Shown here: positions 8,843 to 18,370 of the stretch, in pieces
Layout: each line of letters begins with the position of its first letter
Position numbering within the stretch: position 1 is the stretch's first letter
Origin: VXPQ01 sp965116435
GTDB lineage: Bacteria; Bacteroidota; Rhodothermia; Rhodothermales; VXPQ01
Assembly: GCA_965116435.1 (NCBI GenBank)
Contig: OZ220686.1
Coordinates: forward strand, 2,356,001 to 2,420,000
Length of the DNA: 64,000 nucleotides
Direction of reading: 5' to 3'
Notes under the pieces: generated by a model
What the model saw: the letters and a program-made list of their open reading frames with translations, nothing else
Databases searched by the model: none
Told to the model about the DNA's origin: nothing
Program-made: the position numbers and the translations under genes

Positions 8843-9799
8843 ATGCGTGTCGTTGCAACGCGCCCGTTGCCCCTTGAGGGGCTGGACCTGCCGGATGGCT
8901 GCGAGGTGGTCCAGCATCAATTTTCGCCCGGGGGACCGGACGAGGACCAGCTGATCGATAGTGCGCAAGGGGCCGACGCCCTGATTACGCTCTTGTCGGA
9001 TCCGGTGACCGACCGTGTGTTGCGCGCCTGCCCGGACCTCAAAGTGGTTGCGCAGTATGCGGTAGGGTACGACAACATTGACCTGGCGGCGGCGCAGGCC
9101 CGGGGCGTGGTGGTGACGAATACGCCCGGCGTGCTCACGGAGGCTACCGCAGACATGGCGTTTGCGTTGCTTCTGGCGGCGGCCCGGCATATCGCGCCGG
9201 CGGATCGGTATGTGCGCGCCGGGTCGTTTTCGAGGTGGGAGGCGGACCTTATGCTGGGCACGGAACTGAACGGCGGCACGATAGGGATCGTGGGGCTGGG
9301 CAGGATCGGCGCCGCCATGGCGAGGCGGGCGATCGGGTTCGGGATGCGCGTATGCTATCATAACCGGTCCCGCGCCAATCCGTCCGTGGAGCAGAAACTG
9401 GGGGCCCGGCTCGTTTCGATGGATGCGCTGCTGGAGACGAGCGATGTGATTTCCCTGCATTGCAACCTGAATGCATCCAGCCGCGGCCTCATCGGGCGCG
9501 AGGCGTTTGCGCGCATGAAACCGTCGGCCATTCTGGTGAATACGGCGCGCGGCGCCGTCGTGGACGAGGAAGCCCTTGCCGAGGCGCTGCGCAGCCGCAG
9601 GATCCGCGCGGCGGGCCTGGACGTGTTCGAGCGGGAACCGGCGGTGCATCCGGGGTTGCTGGATCTCGACAATGTTGTGCTGGCGCCGCACCTTGGCAGC
9701 GCCACCTGCGTCACGCGTCGGAAGATGGCGGAAATGTGCGTCGAAGCCGTGCGGGCCGTGCTGGACGGCGCCCGGCATATCCCGTACCGGGTCGCGTAG
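8843..9799 (+). CDS. D-isomer-specific 2-hydroxyacid dehydrogenase (glyoxylate/hydroxypyruvate reductase-like)
   Basis: From ATG 8843 (MRVVATRPLP) the protein is 318 residues, the normal length; the open frame upstream to 8645 is Arg-rich and not family-like. It has AQYAVGYDNIDL, the NAD-binding loop GIVGLGRIG near residue 152, the catalytic Arg in VNTARGAVVDEE, the Glu in LDVFEREP and the His in LAPHLGSAT. Such enzymes reduce glyoxylate, hydroxypyruvate or related 2-keto acids with NAD(P)H in the cytosol. The physiological substrate cannot be read from sequence. Confidence 0.9.
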   Translation: MRVVATRPLPLEGLDLPDGCEVVQHQFSPGGPDEDQLIDSAQGADALITLLSDPVTDRVLRACPDLKVVAQYAVGYDNIDLAAAQARGVVVTNTPGVLTEATADMAFALLLAAARHIAPADRYVRAGSFSRWEADLMLGTELNGGTIGIVGLGRIGAAMARRAIGFGMRVCYHNRSRANPSVEQKLGARLVSMDALLETSDVISLHCNLNASSRGLIGREAFARMKPSAILVNTARGAVVDEEALAEALRSRRIRAAGLDVFEREPAVHPGLLDLDNVVLAPHLGSATCVTRRKMAEMCVEAVRAVLDGARHIPYRVA

Positions 9800-9830
9800 T
9801 CCGCCTCGCCCGGCAGCCGCACCCCTCGCT

Positions 9831-9864
9831 GCCTCTGATCTTCGCGGACTTAATCAGAGCATCC
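9831..9864 (-). repeat. Dispersed hairpin repeat, copy C, overlapping a gene end
   Basis: Minus-strand reading gives GGATGCTCTGATTAAGTCC, then GCGAAGATCAGAGGC, with a 7-bp stem CTCTGAT/ATCAGAG. The TGA stop of the permease (9854-9856) and its last residues lie inside the repeat. The flank towards 9805 (GGCAGCGAGG on the minus strand) is also shared with the copies at 31301 and 39843. A hairpin right at a stop codon may act on transcript ends. Confidence 0.75.
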
Positions 9865-11626
9865 TGATATACACGGAGATCAGGGTAATGGCCATCACCA
9901 TAATGCTTACCGGCAGGCCGACCCGGAAATAATTCCGAAAACGGTATCCGCCGACGCCCATCACCATCAGGTTCGTTTGATAGCCGATCGGGGAGAGGAA
10001 GCTGGCCGAGGAGGCAATGGTCACGGCGATGGCGGCGGCGCGGGGTTCCAGGCCCATATCGATGGCGGTCGCCAGGGCCACGGGAATCATGATCACGACC
10101 GCCGCGCTGTTCGTGATGATTTCCGTGATGATCATGGCGCCGAGGTACAGGAAAAGCAACGCCGTGAGGGGATGTTGGCCCGGCAGGACGGTCGAAATAG
10201 CATGGCCCAGCCCTGTCGCCAGTCCGCTTTCCTGGACCGCATGCCCTATGCCGAGGGCGCCGGTAATGGTCAGGATCACCGGTAGGTCCACCGATTGACG
10301 CAATGCGGGGCCGCGCAAAAAGCCCATGAGCATCGTGCCGAGGGCGCCCGCGAAGGCCGCTGCGGCGAGGGGCAGCAGACCGGCGACATGCAACGCGATC
10401 AATACGCCAAGCATGCCGAGGAGCGCCGCCGTTTTGCGGGTAATTCGCTGCGGCGTACGGACTTCTTGCGTGACCACGTAAAAATCTTCCTGGCCCTGGC
10501 GCCAGCGCTGGTCGAATCCTTTGTTGGCGTCGATGATGAGGAGGTCGCCTGGCTTGAGCGGAACGTTGCCGAGGGCCCCGCGAATCGATTCGTTGCGGCG
10601 ATGGATAGCGAGCGCCACCCCTTCGTATTTTTCCCGGAAGTTGACTTCCTTGAGCGTTTTTCCGGCCAGCAGCGAGTTGGTTGACACCACGGCCTGAAAG
10701 AGCGGCGGTTCCTCTTTCCGGCTATGCGCCCCCTCGTGGTCGTCATAGATGGTAAAGCCGGTCTGGCGGCGGAGGCGTTCTCCGGCGTCCATGCGCCCGA
10801 TAAAGGTGAGCACGTCCGCTTCCCGGATGATTTCTTCCGGATTGACCGGCCCGATCTTGCGCTGATTGCGATGAATATAGACCAGGTAGGCGTCCCCCAG
10901 CGACCGCAGATTCGCTTGCTGGATCGACATGCCTGCGAAGGGCGATTCGGGCGGTACGCGCAGGCGGAACCGGGAATCCAGCGTATCGGCCTTGTCCCGG
11001 TCGCCCGGGTCGGCGTCCGGCAGTATCCGGTGTCCCACCAGCGCCAGGTACACAATCGTCACGATGGTTACCGGCACGCCGATCCAGGCAAATTCGAACA
11101 ACCCGAATTCCTGCATGCCGGCTTCCCGAATAAGGCCCGAGGCAATGATGTTCGTCGATGTGCCGACCAGCGTGATCATGCCGCCTGCGATCGCCGCGAA
11201 CGAAAGCGGCATCAGGAGCTTCGACACCGGGACGCCGGTTTTTCGGGCGATCGCCTGCATCCGCGGTATGAGCATGGCCACCACGGGGGTGTTGTTCAGG
11301 CAGGCGGACAAGATGGCCGTGGGTGCCGTCACGCGGAAAAGCAGCGAGGTTACCGTGCCGCCGGGGTGCGCCAGCCAACGGTCTATCGAGGTGAGGATCC
11401 CCGTTTGATGAATCCCTGCGGCCACCACGTACAGGGAAGCGATCGTAACGACCGTGGCCCATGCGACGCCCGAAAACGCTTCCACGGGGCTCAATACGCC
11501 CGCAATGAGCAGGACGCCGAGGGCCGACAGAATGGTTACGTCCACCCGCGCCCATTCCCGCACAAGGGCGACGATCATGCACAGCACGGTTGCAAGGGTA
11601 AACCAGGCTTCCCAGGGCATCGGCAT
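9854..11626 (-). CDS. SLC13/DASS-type permease with two TrkA-C domains, probable sulfate transporter
   Basis: The 590-residue protein begins with hydrophobic segments from MPMPWEAWFTLATVLCMIVA. It carries the family features GIHQTGILTSIDRW, LNNTPVVAMLIPRM and VGTSTNIIASGLI in the N-half, and ITNSAAVVIMIPVALA and SPIGYQTNLMVMG in the C-half. Between them are two RCK_C/TrkA-C regulatory domains (about residues 205-290 and 300-385). The start at 11626 leaves 22 bases after cysNC; an open frame continues upstream into cysNC but is not permease-like. Position behind cysD-cysNC makes sulfate the likely substrate, which is inference from context. Its last codons lie within a dispersed repeat. Confidence 0.85.
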   Translation of the reverse strand: MPMPWEAWFTLATVLCMIVALVREWARVDVTILSALGVLLIAGVLSPVEAFSGVAWATVVTIASLYVVAAGIHQTGILTSIDRWLAHPGGTVTSLLFRVTAPTAILSACLNNTPVVAMLIPRMQAIARKTGVPVSKLLMPLSFAAIAGGMITLVGTSTNIIASGLIREAGMQEFGLFEFAWIGVPVTIVTIVYLALVGHRILPDADPGDRDKADTLDSRFRLRVPPESPFAGMSIQQANLRSLGDAYLVYIHRNQRKIGPVNPEEIIREADVLTFIGRMDAGERLRRQTGFTIYDDHEGAHSRKEEPPLFQAVVSTNSLLAGKTLKEVNFREKYEGVALAIHRRNESIRGALGNVPLKPGDLLIIDANKGFDQRWRQGQEDFYVVTQEVRTPQRITRKTAALLGMLGVLIALHVAGLLPLAAAAFAGALGTMLMGFLRGPALRQSVDLPVILTITGALGIGHAVQESGLATGLGHAISTVLPGQHPLTALLFLYLGAMIITEIITNSAAVVIMIPVALATAIDMGLEPRAAAIAVTIASSASFLSPIGYQTNLMVMGVGGYRFRNYFRVGLPVSIMVMAITLISVYIRML

Positions 11627-11648
11627 CCAGAGAATAGGCGCCGGATCG

Positions 11649-13532
11649 CTACGCGGTGGATGGAATAATGCCTTGCGCCGCAAGCATGGCCACGATCCGG
11701 TCCACGCATTCCTCAACGGGCAAGGCATCGGTCTGGAGCCGGATTTCCGGGTTTTCCGGCGCCTCGTACGGGGCGGAAATACCCGTAAAATCGCGAATCT
11801 CGTTGTCGAGCGCTTTTTTGTACAACCCTTTCGGATCCCGCTCCTTGCATAGTTCGAGGTCGCAATCCACATGCACCTCGAAGAAGCGATCTTCGGGAAT
11901 AATGTGTCGGGGGTATGCGCGATCCCGACGATACGGCGATACGAGGGAGCATATGGTAATGCTGCCCTGCTCGAAAAACAGCCGCGCCGTTTCGCTGACG
12001 CGGCGAATGTTTTCGGCCCGGTCCGCCTCGGAGAAGCTCAGGTCGCCGCACAAGCCGTGCCGCACGTAGTCCCCGTCGATGGACATGGTGCGCACGCCTT
12101 GCTCGAAAAGGCGTTGTTCGAGGGCGCGGGCGATGGTTGATTTGCCGGAGCCGGAAAGCCCTGTCATCCAGAGTACGGCGGCGAGGTGTCCCTGGCGCTG
12201 TTCGCGCGTCTCGCGGGGAATGAAGAATTCGTCCCACACGACGCCCGGGGACACGGGGCGCTCCATGGCGGGCGTCCGTCCGACCGGCGGAACGTGTTGC
12301 GCGGCGCCGCGGATCATGCCGGCGGCCACGGTGTTGTTCGTGTCTGGATCGATCAGGATGAAACTCCCGGTTTCCCGGTTGACCCGGTACGCGTCCACGA
12401 AAAGCGGGTCGGCCAGTTCGAATTCGATGCGTCCGATGTCGTTCAGACCCAAGGTGTTCGCCGTTTCGCGGTGCAGCGTGTCGATGTTCATGCGATAAAT
12501 CACATTGCCGACCACAGCCTGTACGTTGCGGGTGGTATGCTGGAGCGCCCAGCGCCGGTTCGTGTCCATCGGTTCCTCGCTCATCCAGCATATGTCGGCG
12601 TCGATGCTGCGCGTCACGAGGGGCTGGTTCCGCCGCCGGACAATCATGTCGCCCCGTCCGATATCGAGGTCGTCTTCCACGGTGATGACGACCGAATCCC
12701 CGGCGCGGGCCCGCTGGATGTCGTCCTCCATGCGGACGATGGAGCGTATGCGGCTTTCCTGCCCGGACGGCAGCGCCACGATGTCCTCCCCCGGCGCAAT
12801 AGACCCCGATGCTACGCGACCGGCATAGCCGCGAAAACGCTGGTGCGGGCGTATTACGTATTGCACCGGAAACCGGAAATCGACCACATTGCGCCCGGCG
12901 CCCACCTTGACGGTTTCCAGCTGGTGCAGAATGGTCGGCCCGCGGTACCAGTCCATCCGCTTGCTCGGCTCGACGATGTTGTCCCCCTTCAGCGCAGAAA
13001 CGGGAATGAACACGACGTCGTCTATGTCCACGCGCTCCACGAATTCCCGATAGTCGGCCACGATTTTCCGGTAGGCCTCCTCGGAATAATCGACGAGGTC
13101 CATTTTGTTGATCGCCACGAGGACGTGGGGAATCTGCAGCAACGAGGCGATGAATCCATGCCGTTTCGACTGTTGCAGGACGCCGTTGCGCGCATCGATC
13201 AGCACGATGGCCAGCTCGGCGGTGGACGCCCCGGTGACCATATTGCGCGTATACTGGGTATGTCCCGGCGTATCGGCAATGATGAATTTTCGCCGCGAGG
13301 TGGAAAAATACCGGTAGGCCACATCGATGGTGATCCCCTGCTCGCGTTCCGCGCGCAGCCCGTCCGTGAGCAAGGCCAGGTTGATGGCGCCGTCGCCTTG
13401 TCCCGAACTGGCGCGCTCGATCGATTCGTATTGATCCTGGTGAATGGCTTTCGAATCGTAGAGCAGCCGACCGATCAGCGTCGATTTGCCGTCGTCTACA
13501 TGGCCTGCCGTGGTGAAGCGTAGTAGGTCCAT
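11649..13532 (-). CDS. cysNC: Bifunctional sulfate adenylyltransferase subunit 1 / adenylylsulfate kinase (CysNC)
   Basis: Residues 1 to about 440 form a translation-factor-like GTPase: P-loop GHVDDGKS at 10-17, switch II DTPGHTQY and NKMD. This is the CysN subunit that drives ATP sulfurylase through GTP hydrolysis. From about residue 455 an APS kinase follows, with P-loop GLSGSGKST, DGDYVRHGLCGDLSFS and SPYRRDRAYPR. The fusion (NodQ-type) converts sulfate to APS with CysD and then APS to PAPS. CysD lies just upstream on the same strand and the SLC13 permease just downstream. Length 627 fits NodQ/CysNC proteins. Confidence 0.95.
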   Translation of the reverse strand: MDLLRFTTAGHVDDGKSTLIGRLLYDSKAIHQDQYESIERASSGQGDGAINLALLTDGLRAEREQGITIDVAYRYFSTSRRKFIIADTPGHTQYTRNMVTGASTAELAIVLIDARNGVLQQSKRHGFIASLLQIPHVLVAINKMDLVDYSEEAYRKIVADYREFVERVDIDDVVFIPVSALKGDNIVEPSKRMDWYRGPTILHQLETVKVGAGRNVVDFRFPVQYVIRPHQRFRGYAGRVASGSIAPGEDIVALPSGQESRIRSIVRMEDDIQRARAGDSVVITVEDDLDIGRGDMIVRRRNQPLVTRSIDADICWMSEEPMDTNRRWALQHTTRNVQAVVGNVIYRMNIDTLHRETANTLGLNDIGRIEFELADPLFVDAYRVNRETGSFILIDPDTNNTVAAGMIRGAAQHVPPVGRTPAMERPVSPGVVWDEFFIPRETREQRQGHLAAVLWMTGLSGSGKSTIARALEQRLFEQGVRTMSIDGDYVRHGLCGDLSFSEADRAENIRRVSETARLFFEQGSITICSLVSPYRRDRAYPRHIIPEDRFFEVHVDCDLELCKERDPKGLYKKALDNEIRDFTGISAPYEAPENPEIRLQTDALPVEECVDRIVAMLAAQGIIPSTA

Positions 13533-13601
13533 TGGATGAAAACCGGTGTGATGCAGGCGCGCCCGCCGGGTTGCGGCGAACGCATTTTGCTGCGCGTATC
13601 C

Positions 13602-14549
13602 TTAAAAATAGCCTTGCCTTTTGCGGTCTTCCATGGCGGCCTCCGATCGCATGTCGTCGGCGCGCCCGCCGCGCTCGGTGACGCGGGCCGAGGCCACCTC
13701 CTGGATAATCTCTTCCAGCGTGGCGGCGGCGGACCGGATGGCGCCGGTGCAGGTCATGTCGCCTACGGTGCGGAACCGGACCGTTTCGCGCGTCCATGCT
13801 TCGCCGTCCAGCAACGAAATATAACGGCATTTCGCCAGCAACATGCCGTCGCGCTCCACAATGTCCCGGTCGTGCGCAAAGTAAATGGAGGGAATCTCGA
13901 TGTTCTGCATGAGAATATATTCCCATACGTCCAGTTCCGTCCAGTTGCTTAGCGGGAAAATCCGAAAATGCTCCCCGGGGCGTTTCCTGCCATTGAAAAT
14001 ATGCCACAATTCCGGACGCTGGTTCTTGGGGTCCCATTGCCCGAAACGATCCCGGTGGGAGAAGAAACGTTCCTTGGCGCGGGCCTTTTCTTCGTCGCGG
14101 CGCGCGCCGCCGAGGGCGCCGTCTACCTTGAGTTCCGTCAGGGCGTCGAGCAGCGTCGTAATTTGCAGCAGGTTGCGGCTTGCATTCGGCCCCTCTTCTT
14201 CCCGGACGCGCCCCTGGTCTATGGAATCCTGTACGGTTCGGACCAGCAACGTGGCCCCGATTTCCCGGGTCAGCCGGTCGCGCAGCGCAATCGTTTCCGG
14301 GAAATTGTGCCCGGTATCTACATGCAGCAGGGGAAATGGAATGGGCGCAGGCCAGAACGCCTTTTGGGCCAGGCGCACCATAACGAGCGAATCCTTTCCT
14401 CCTGAAAACATCAAACAGGGCCGTTCGAATTGCGCGGCCGTTTCCCGCATGATGTAGATGGCTTCGGATTCCAGCCGTTCAAGATGGATATTGCGCAAGA
14501 CTTTCGGTACGTTCGTACGTTGAAGGGGGTGCAGGCTGCCGATGTTCAC
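13602..14549 (-). CDS. cysD: Sulfate adenylyltransferase subunit 2 (CysD)
   Basis: The 315-residue PP-loop ATP pyrophosphatase has the signature MFSGGKDSLVMVRLA near residue 50, HVDTGHNFPETI, the TLLDALTE stretch and the WDPKNQRPELWHIFNGR segment typical of CysD. It adenylylates sulfate together with CysN. The first codon is GTG at 14549; there is no in-frame ATG near it, and the family N-terminus fits this start. It is the first gene of cysD-cysNC-permease and is divergent from the CRTAC1 gene, with only 44 bases between the two starts. Both promoters must therefore sit in or next to that gap. Confidence 0.94.
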   Translation of the reverse strand: MNIGSLHPLQRTNVPKVLRNIHLERLESEAIYIMRETAAQFERPCLMFSGGKDSLVMVRLAQKAFWPAPIPFPLLHVDTGHNFPETIALRDRLTREIGATLLVRTVQDSIDQGRVREEEGPNASRNLLQITTLLDALTELKVDGALGGARRDEEKARAKERFFSHRDRFGQWDPKNQRPELWHIFNGRKRPGEHFRIFPLSNWTELDVWEYILMQNIEIPSIYFAHDRDIVERDGMLLAKCRYISLLDGEAWTRETVRFRTVGDMTCTGAIRSAAATLEEIIQEVASARVTERGGRADDMRSEAAMEDRKRQGYF

Positions 14550-14593
14550 GAATTCCGCGGCCTCCTGTTCCGCAGCATACCCCTCGTTTTCGC

Positions 14594-17500
14594 ATGAATC
14601 GCTCTGGAATGCGCCTGTCTGCCGCGATGCTCCTGTGTCTTTTGGGGTGCCGCGTCGATTCCGCGGATCGTTGGCATGAAGAGCCGGGGTATCGGTGGCG
14701 TACGCTGCATGTTTCCGGCGATGCGGCCGGCGGATTCGAAGAGACCGGCGCGCGCCGCACCGGAATAGACGCCGCCAACGTCCTCGAGGAGGAGCATTTT
14801 CTGGAGAACCGGCACTACCTGAACGGCTCCGGCGTGGCTATAGGGGATGTGGATGGAGACGAATGGCCGGATATCTATCTGGCTCGCCTGAGCCGTCCGA
14901 ACGTGCTGTACCGCAATCTGGGCGGGTGGCGCTTCGAGGACGTTACGGAGCATGCGGGGGTCGCCGCGCCGGACCGGTTTTCGACGGGCGTTGCGATGGC
15001 GGACGTAGACGGGGACGGCGATCTGGACCTCCTCGTTACGGCCATGGGCGGCCCGGGCGCCGTGTTTCTGAACGACGGGCAGGGCCGTTTCGAGGAAGCC
15101 GCCGGGGCGTTTGGTGCGTTGCCCGCGCCGTTGCCCACTCGGTTACCCACTCAGTTACCCGACCCGGGAAGCACGACGATGGCGCTGGCGGACACGGACG
15201 GGGACGGGGACCTCGATTTGTACGTCGGCAACTACAAGGCCCGGACGGTGCAAGATGCGTATCCGCCCGAGGAACGCGCATTCGACCGCGTGGTGCAGCA
15301 AGAGGGGGATGCGTACGTTGTTCGTCCGCCGTTCGACCGGCATTATGCGGTGCGCACGCAGGGGAATCGCGCGATGCGTTTCGAGCTCGGCGAGGCGGAC
15401 GGGTACTATATCAATGACGGGACCGGGCGTTTCGCGGCGCAGGCGTTTACCGGCGGCGCATTTCTGGACGAAGAGGGGCGGGCGTTGCAGGAGGCGCCCC
15501 GCGACTGGGCCCTGACGGCGCGGTTTCAGGATATCAATGGAGACGGGGCGCCGGACTTGCTGGTATGCAACGATTTCGAGAGCCCGGATCATTTCTGGCT
15601 GGGCGACGGACAGGGGACGTTTCGGGCCGCGCCCCGGGAGGCGTTCCGCAAGACGAGCCAGTCCACGATGGCCGCGGCGGTTTCGGATGTGAACAGGGAT
15701 GGCCATGTGGACATTTTTCAGGCAGATATGCTCAGCCGGGACCATCGGCGACGGCAGCGGCAGCAGTCCGGCGTGCAATCGTTCGAGGCGGACGGTCCAG
15801 GAGATATCGTGCGCCGCCAGGAGATGCAGAACACGCTTTTTCTCGGTCGAGGGGATGGTACGTTCGCCGAAGTGGCCCGCATGGCCGGGGTGCATGCCTC
15901 CGAATGGACCTGGGGCAGCGCGTTTCTGGATGTGGACCTGGACGGCTGGGAGGATTTGCTGCTGGCGACAGGCCATGCCTACGACGCCATGGACGCCGAC
16001 GCGCGGATGCGCATAGCGACCGCCCCTTCCGGGTTGGCGTGGCGCGAAGAACTGCTGCTGTTTTCGCCGCTTGATGTGCCCAACATGGCGTTTCGCAACC
16101 GCAGGGACGGCGCCTTCGAAGCCATGCCCGACGGCTGGGGTCTGGGGCGCGACGCCGATGTGTCCCACGGGCTGGCTTTGGGGGATATGGATCGCGACGG
16201 AGATATGGACGTTGTGGTTACTCGCCTCGATCGGCCCGCCGCCTTGTTTCGGAACCGTTCCTCCGCCCCCCGCGTGGCCGTGCGTTTGCGCGGCGCGGCT
16301 CCGAACACGAAGGGCGTGGGCGCGAAAGTGCGTCTTTCCGGCGGCGGGTTGCCCGTGCAGGAAAAAGAAATCGTTGCCGGGGGCCAATACCTTTCTTCCA
16401 GCGAGGCGCTGGTTTCGTTTGCCGCAGGCAACGCGGAGGACTTGCGTATCGAAGCGCTATGGCGCAGTGGGCGGCGTACGCGCATCGAAGGGGTGCAGGC
16501 GAACCGGCAGTATGAACTGTTCGAATCGGCGGCGGTCTGGCCTGCGCAGCGCGAACAGGCGCCCGAAGCCGCTCCGCATTTTGAAGAAATCCCCCTTGCG
16601 CATGCGCACCGCGAGCCTTTTTTCGACGATTTTCGCGTCCAACCGCTCGTTCCCGCGAAGTTGAGTCGGCAGGGGCCCGCCGCGGCCTGGGCGGATGTGG
16701 ATGGAGACGGGGACGACGATGTGCTGGTGGGGAGCGGGCGCCGCGGGCGCCTGGCATGGTTGCGCAACGCCGGGGCGGGGCGCCTGACGCCTCCGAAGCC
16801 CGTCGGCGAGACGGCTTCGGGGGATCAAACGGGGATCGCTGTGCTGGAGCGCGACGGGGAAGGGGCGGTCGTGGCGGTGGGCGTATCCGGGTATGAAGCA
16901 GGTTCGCACACCGCGTCTGTCATAGATATCTATCGCGTACGCCCCGAAGGCTCTTTCGAGCGGATGCAGCGCCTGTCGTTCGGCTCGGCGAGCGTGGGGG
17001 CGCTGGCCCTCGGGGATCTGGACGGCGACGGCGATGTGGATCTCTTTGCCGGAGGCCGGCATAGTCCCGGGCGCTATCCGGAAGCCGCTTCGTCCGTGGC
17101 GTACTGGAACGAGGGCGGTCGTTTTGCGCCCGACGAACGATCGCAGGCGTTCGACCGCATCGGGCTGGTGGCCGGCGCGGCTATCGGCGATCTCGATGCA
17201 GATGGCCGTCAGGACGTGATACTGGCTACCGAATGGGACGCCATACGGGTTTTCAGGGGCCTGGGCGCGGGCGCGTTCGAGGACGTTACGGCCTCTTGGG
17301 GGCTGGACCGCTACAAAGGATTGTGGCAGGGCGTGGCGCTCGGCGATTTCAATGGGGACGGGCGCCTGGACCTGGTGGCGACCAATCGGGGATGGAATAC
17401 CCCGTATGGACGCTTGCGCCGGGACGACCGGGGGCGCAAGGATGACCAGGGCGGCGGGGATGATCGGGGCCTTGGGGACGACCGCGCCATACGGCTGTAT

Positions 17501-18370
17501 TATGGAGATTTCGATCTGGACAACCGGATGGATGTGGTGGAGAGCCGCTATGAAGAAGCGCTGGGCGGGTATGTCCCCATGCGGCAGCTGGTTGCCCTTT
17601 CCGCCGGATTGCCTCTGGTGCGGCGGCGCGTACAGACGTTTGGCCAGTACGCCGTTTCGACGCTGGACGACGTGGTCGGTCCCCGGCTGCATCAAGGGGC
17701 GTACAAGCGCGCGACATGGCTTGCGTCCACGGTGTTTCTCAACACGGAATCCGGTTTCGAAGCGCATCCGCTTCCTGCCGAGGCGCAGCGGACGGCGGGG
17801 TTTGGCGCAGTCGTCGGCGATCTGGATTCCGACGGCCGCGAGGATATTTTTATGAGCCAGAACCTGTTTGCGTTGCCGCCGGACATGCCTCGTCTCGATG
17901 CGGGACGCGGGCTTTGGCTGCGGGGAGACGGAAACGGCGGGTTTGCGCCTGTCGGGGGAGATGTCGCCGGGATCACGGTATATGGGGAGGGGCGGGCCGC
18001 GGCGGCAAGCGATTACGACCAGGACGGGCGGCTGGATCTGGTTGTGACGCAAAACGGGGCGCCGACCCGGCTTTTTCGGAACAGGGGGGCAGAATCGGGC
18101 TTGCGCCTGCGTGTGCGCGAAGCGGGCAGGCCCGCCATCGGCGCGGTGGCGCGGCTCCGGTACGGCGGCGGGGATTGGGGACCGGCCCGGATCGTATCGG
18201 CGGGGTCGGGATACTGGAGTCAATCCTCCACGACGCTCGCGATGGGATATGGATCGAGAATGGTTCGGGAGGTATGGGTGCGCTGGTCGGACGGTACGGA
18301 GACGGTGCAGCCTGTCGCTCCCGGAACGACCGAACTGACCGTTTCGCGCCCCGGGTCCGCCGCCCCGTAA
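14594..18370 (+). CDS. CRTAC1-family lipoprotein with VCBS/FG-GAP repeats and ASPIC/UnbV domain
   Basis: The protein (1258 residues) has a short lipoprotein signal ending LLCLLGC (Cys19). Calcium-loop FG-GAP motifs such as DVDGDGDLDLLVTAM and DTDGDGDLDLYVGNY recur from about residue 85, forming a beta-propeller. About residues 562-645 match ASPIC/UnbV (GVGAKVRLSGGG, GGQYLSSSEALVSF). A second propeller half follows (DVDGDGDDDVLVGSG, DLDGDGDVDLFAGG, DFNGDGRLDLVATN), with another UnbV-like end (ARLRYGGGDWGPARIVSAGS). The family is common in Bacteroidota-related genomes, and its members are cell-surface proteins of unknown binding specificity. A charged Gly/Asp/Arg insert (DDRGRKDD, DDRGLGDD) lies at about 940-965. 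Confidence 0.85.
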   Translation: MNRSGMRLSAAMLLCLLGCRVDSADRWHEEPGYRWRTLHVSGDAAGGFEETGARRTGIDAANVLEEEHFLENRHYLNGSGVAIGDVDGDEWPDIYLARLSRPNVLYRNLGGWRFEDVTEHAGVAAPDRFSTGVAMADVDGDGDLDLLVTAMGGPGAVFLNDGQGRFEEAAGAFGALPAPLPTRLPTQLPDPGSTTMALADTDGDGDLDLYVGNYKARTVQDAYPPEERAFDRVVQQEGDAYVVRPPFDRHYAVRTQGNRAMRFELGEADGYYINDGTGRFAAQAFTGGAFLDEEGRALQEAPRDWALTARFQDINGDGAPDLLVCNDFESPDHFWLGDGQGTFRAAPREAFRKTSQSTMAAAVSDVNRDGHVDIFQADMLSRDHRRRQRQQSGVQSFEADGPGDIVRRQEMQNTLFLGRGDGTFAEVARMAGVHASEWTWGSAFLDVDLDGWEDLLLATGHAYDAMDADARMRIATAPSGLAWREELLLFSPLDVPNMAFRNRRDGAFEAMPDGWGLGRDADVSHGLALGDMDRDGDMDVVVTRLDRPAALFRNRSSAPRVAVRLRGAAPNTKGVGAKVRLSGGGLPVQEKEIVAGGQYLSSSEALVSFAAGNAEDLRIEALWRSGRRTRIEGVQANRQYELFESAAVWPAQREQAPEAAPHFEEIPLAHAHREPFFDDFRVQPLVPAKLSRQGPAAAWADVDGDGDDDVLVGSGRRGRLAWLRNAGAGRLTPPKPVGETASGDQTGIAVLERDGEGAVVAVGVSGYEAGSHTASVIDIYRVRPEGSFERMQRLSFGSASVGALALGDLDGDGDVDLFAGGRHSPGRYPEAASSVAYWNEGGRFAPDERSQAFDRIGLVAGAAIGDLDADGRQDVILATEWDAIRVFRGLGAGAFEDVTASWGLDRYKGLWQGVALGDFNGDGRLDLVATNRGWNTPYGRLRRDDRGRKDDQGGGDDRGLGDDRAIRLYYGDFDLDNRMDVVESRYEEALGGYVPMRQLVALSAGLPLVRRRVQTFGQYAVSTLDDVVGPRLHQGAYKRATWLASTVFLNTESGFEAHPLPAEAQRTAGFGAVVGDLDSDGREDIFMSQNLFALPPDMPRLDAGRGLWLRGDGNGGFAPVGGDVAGITVYGEGRAAAASDYDQDGRLDLVVTQNGAPTRLFRNRGAESGLRLRVREAGRPAIGAVARLRYGGGDWGPARIVSAGSGYWSQSSTTLAMGYGSRMVREVWVRWSDGTETVQPVAPGTTELTVSRPGSAAP

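Noticed and set aside
11713..14037. A 774-codon minus-strand frame overlapping cysNC and cysD
   Set aside because: It is a shifted reading of cysNC and cysD, with Arg/Gly/His-rich low-information sequence, while the cysNC and cysD frames carry all family motifs.
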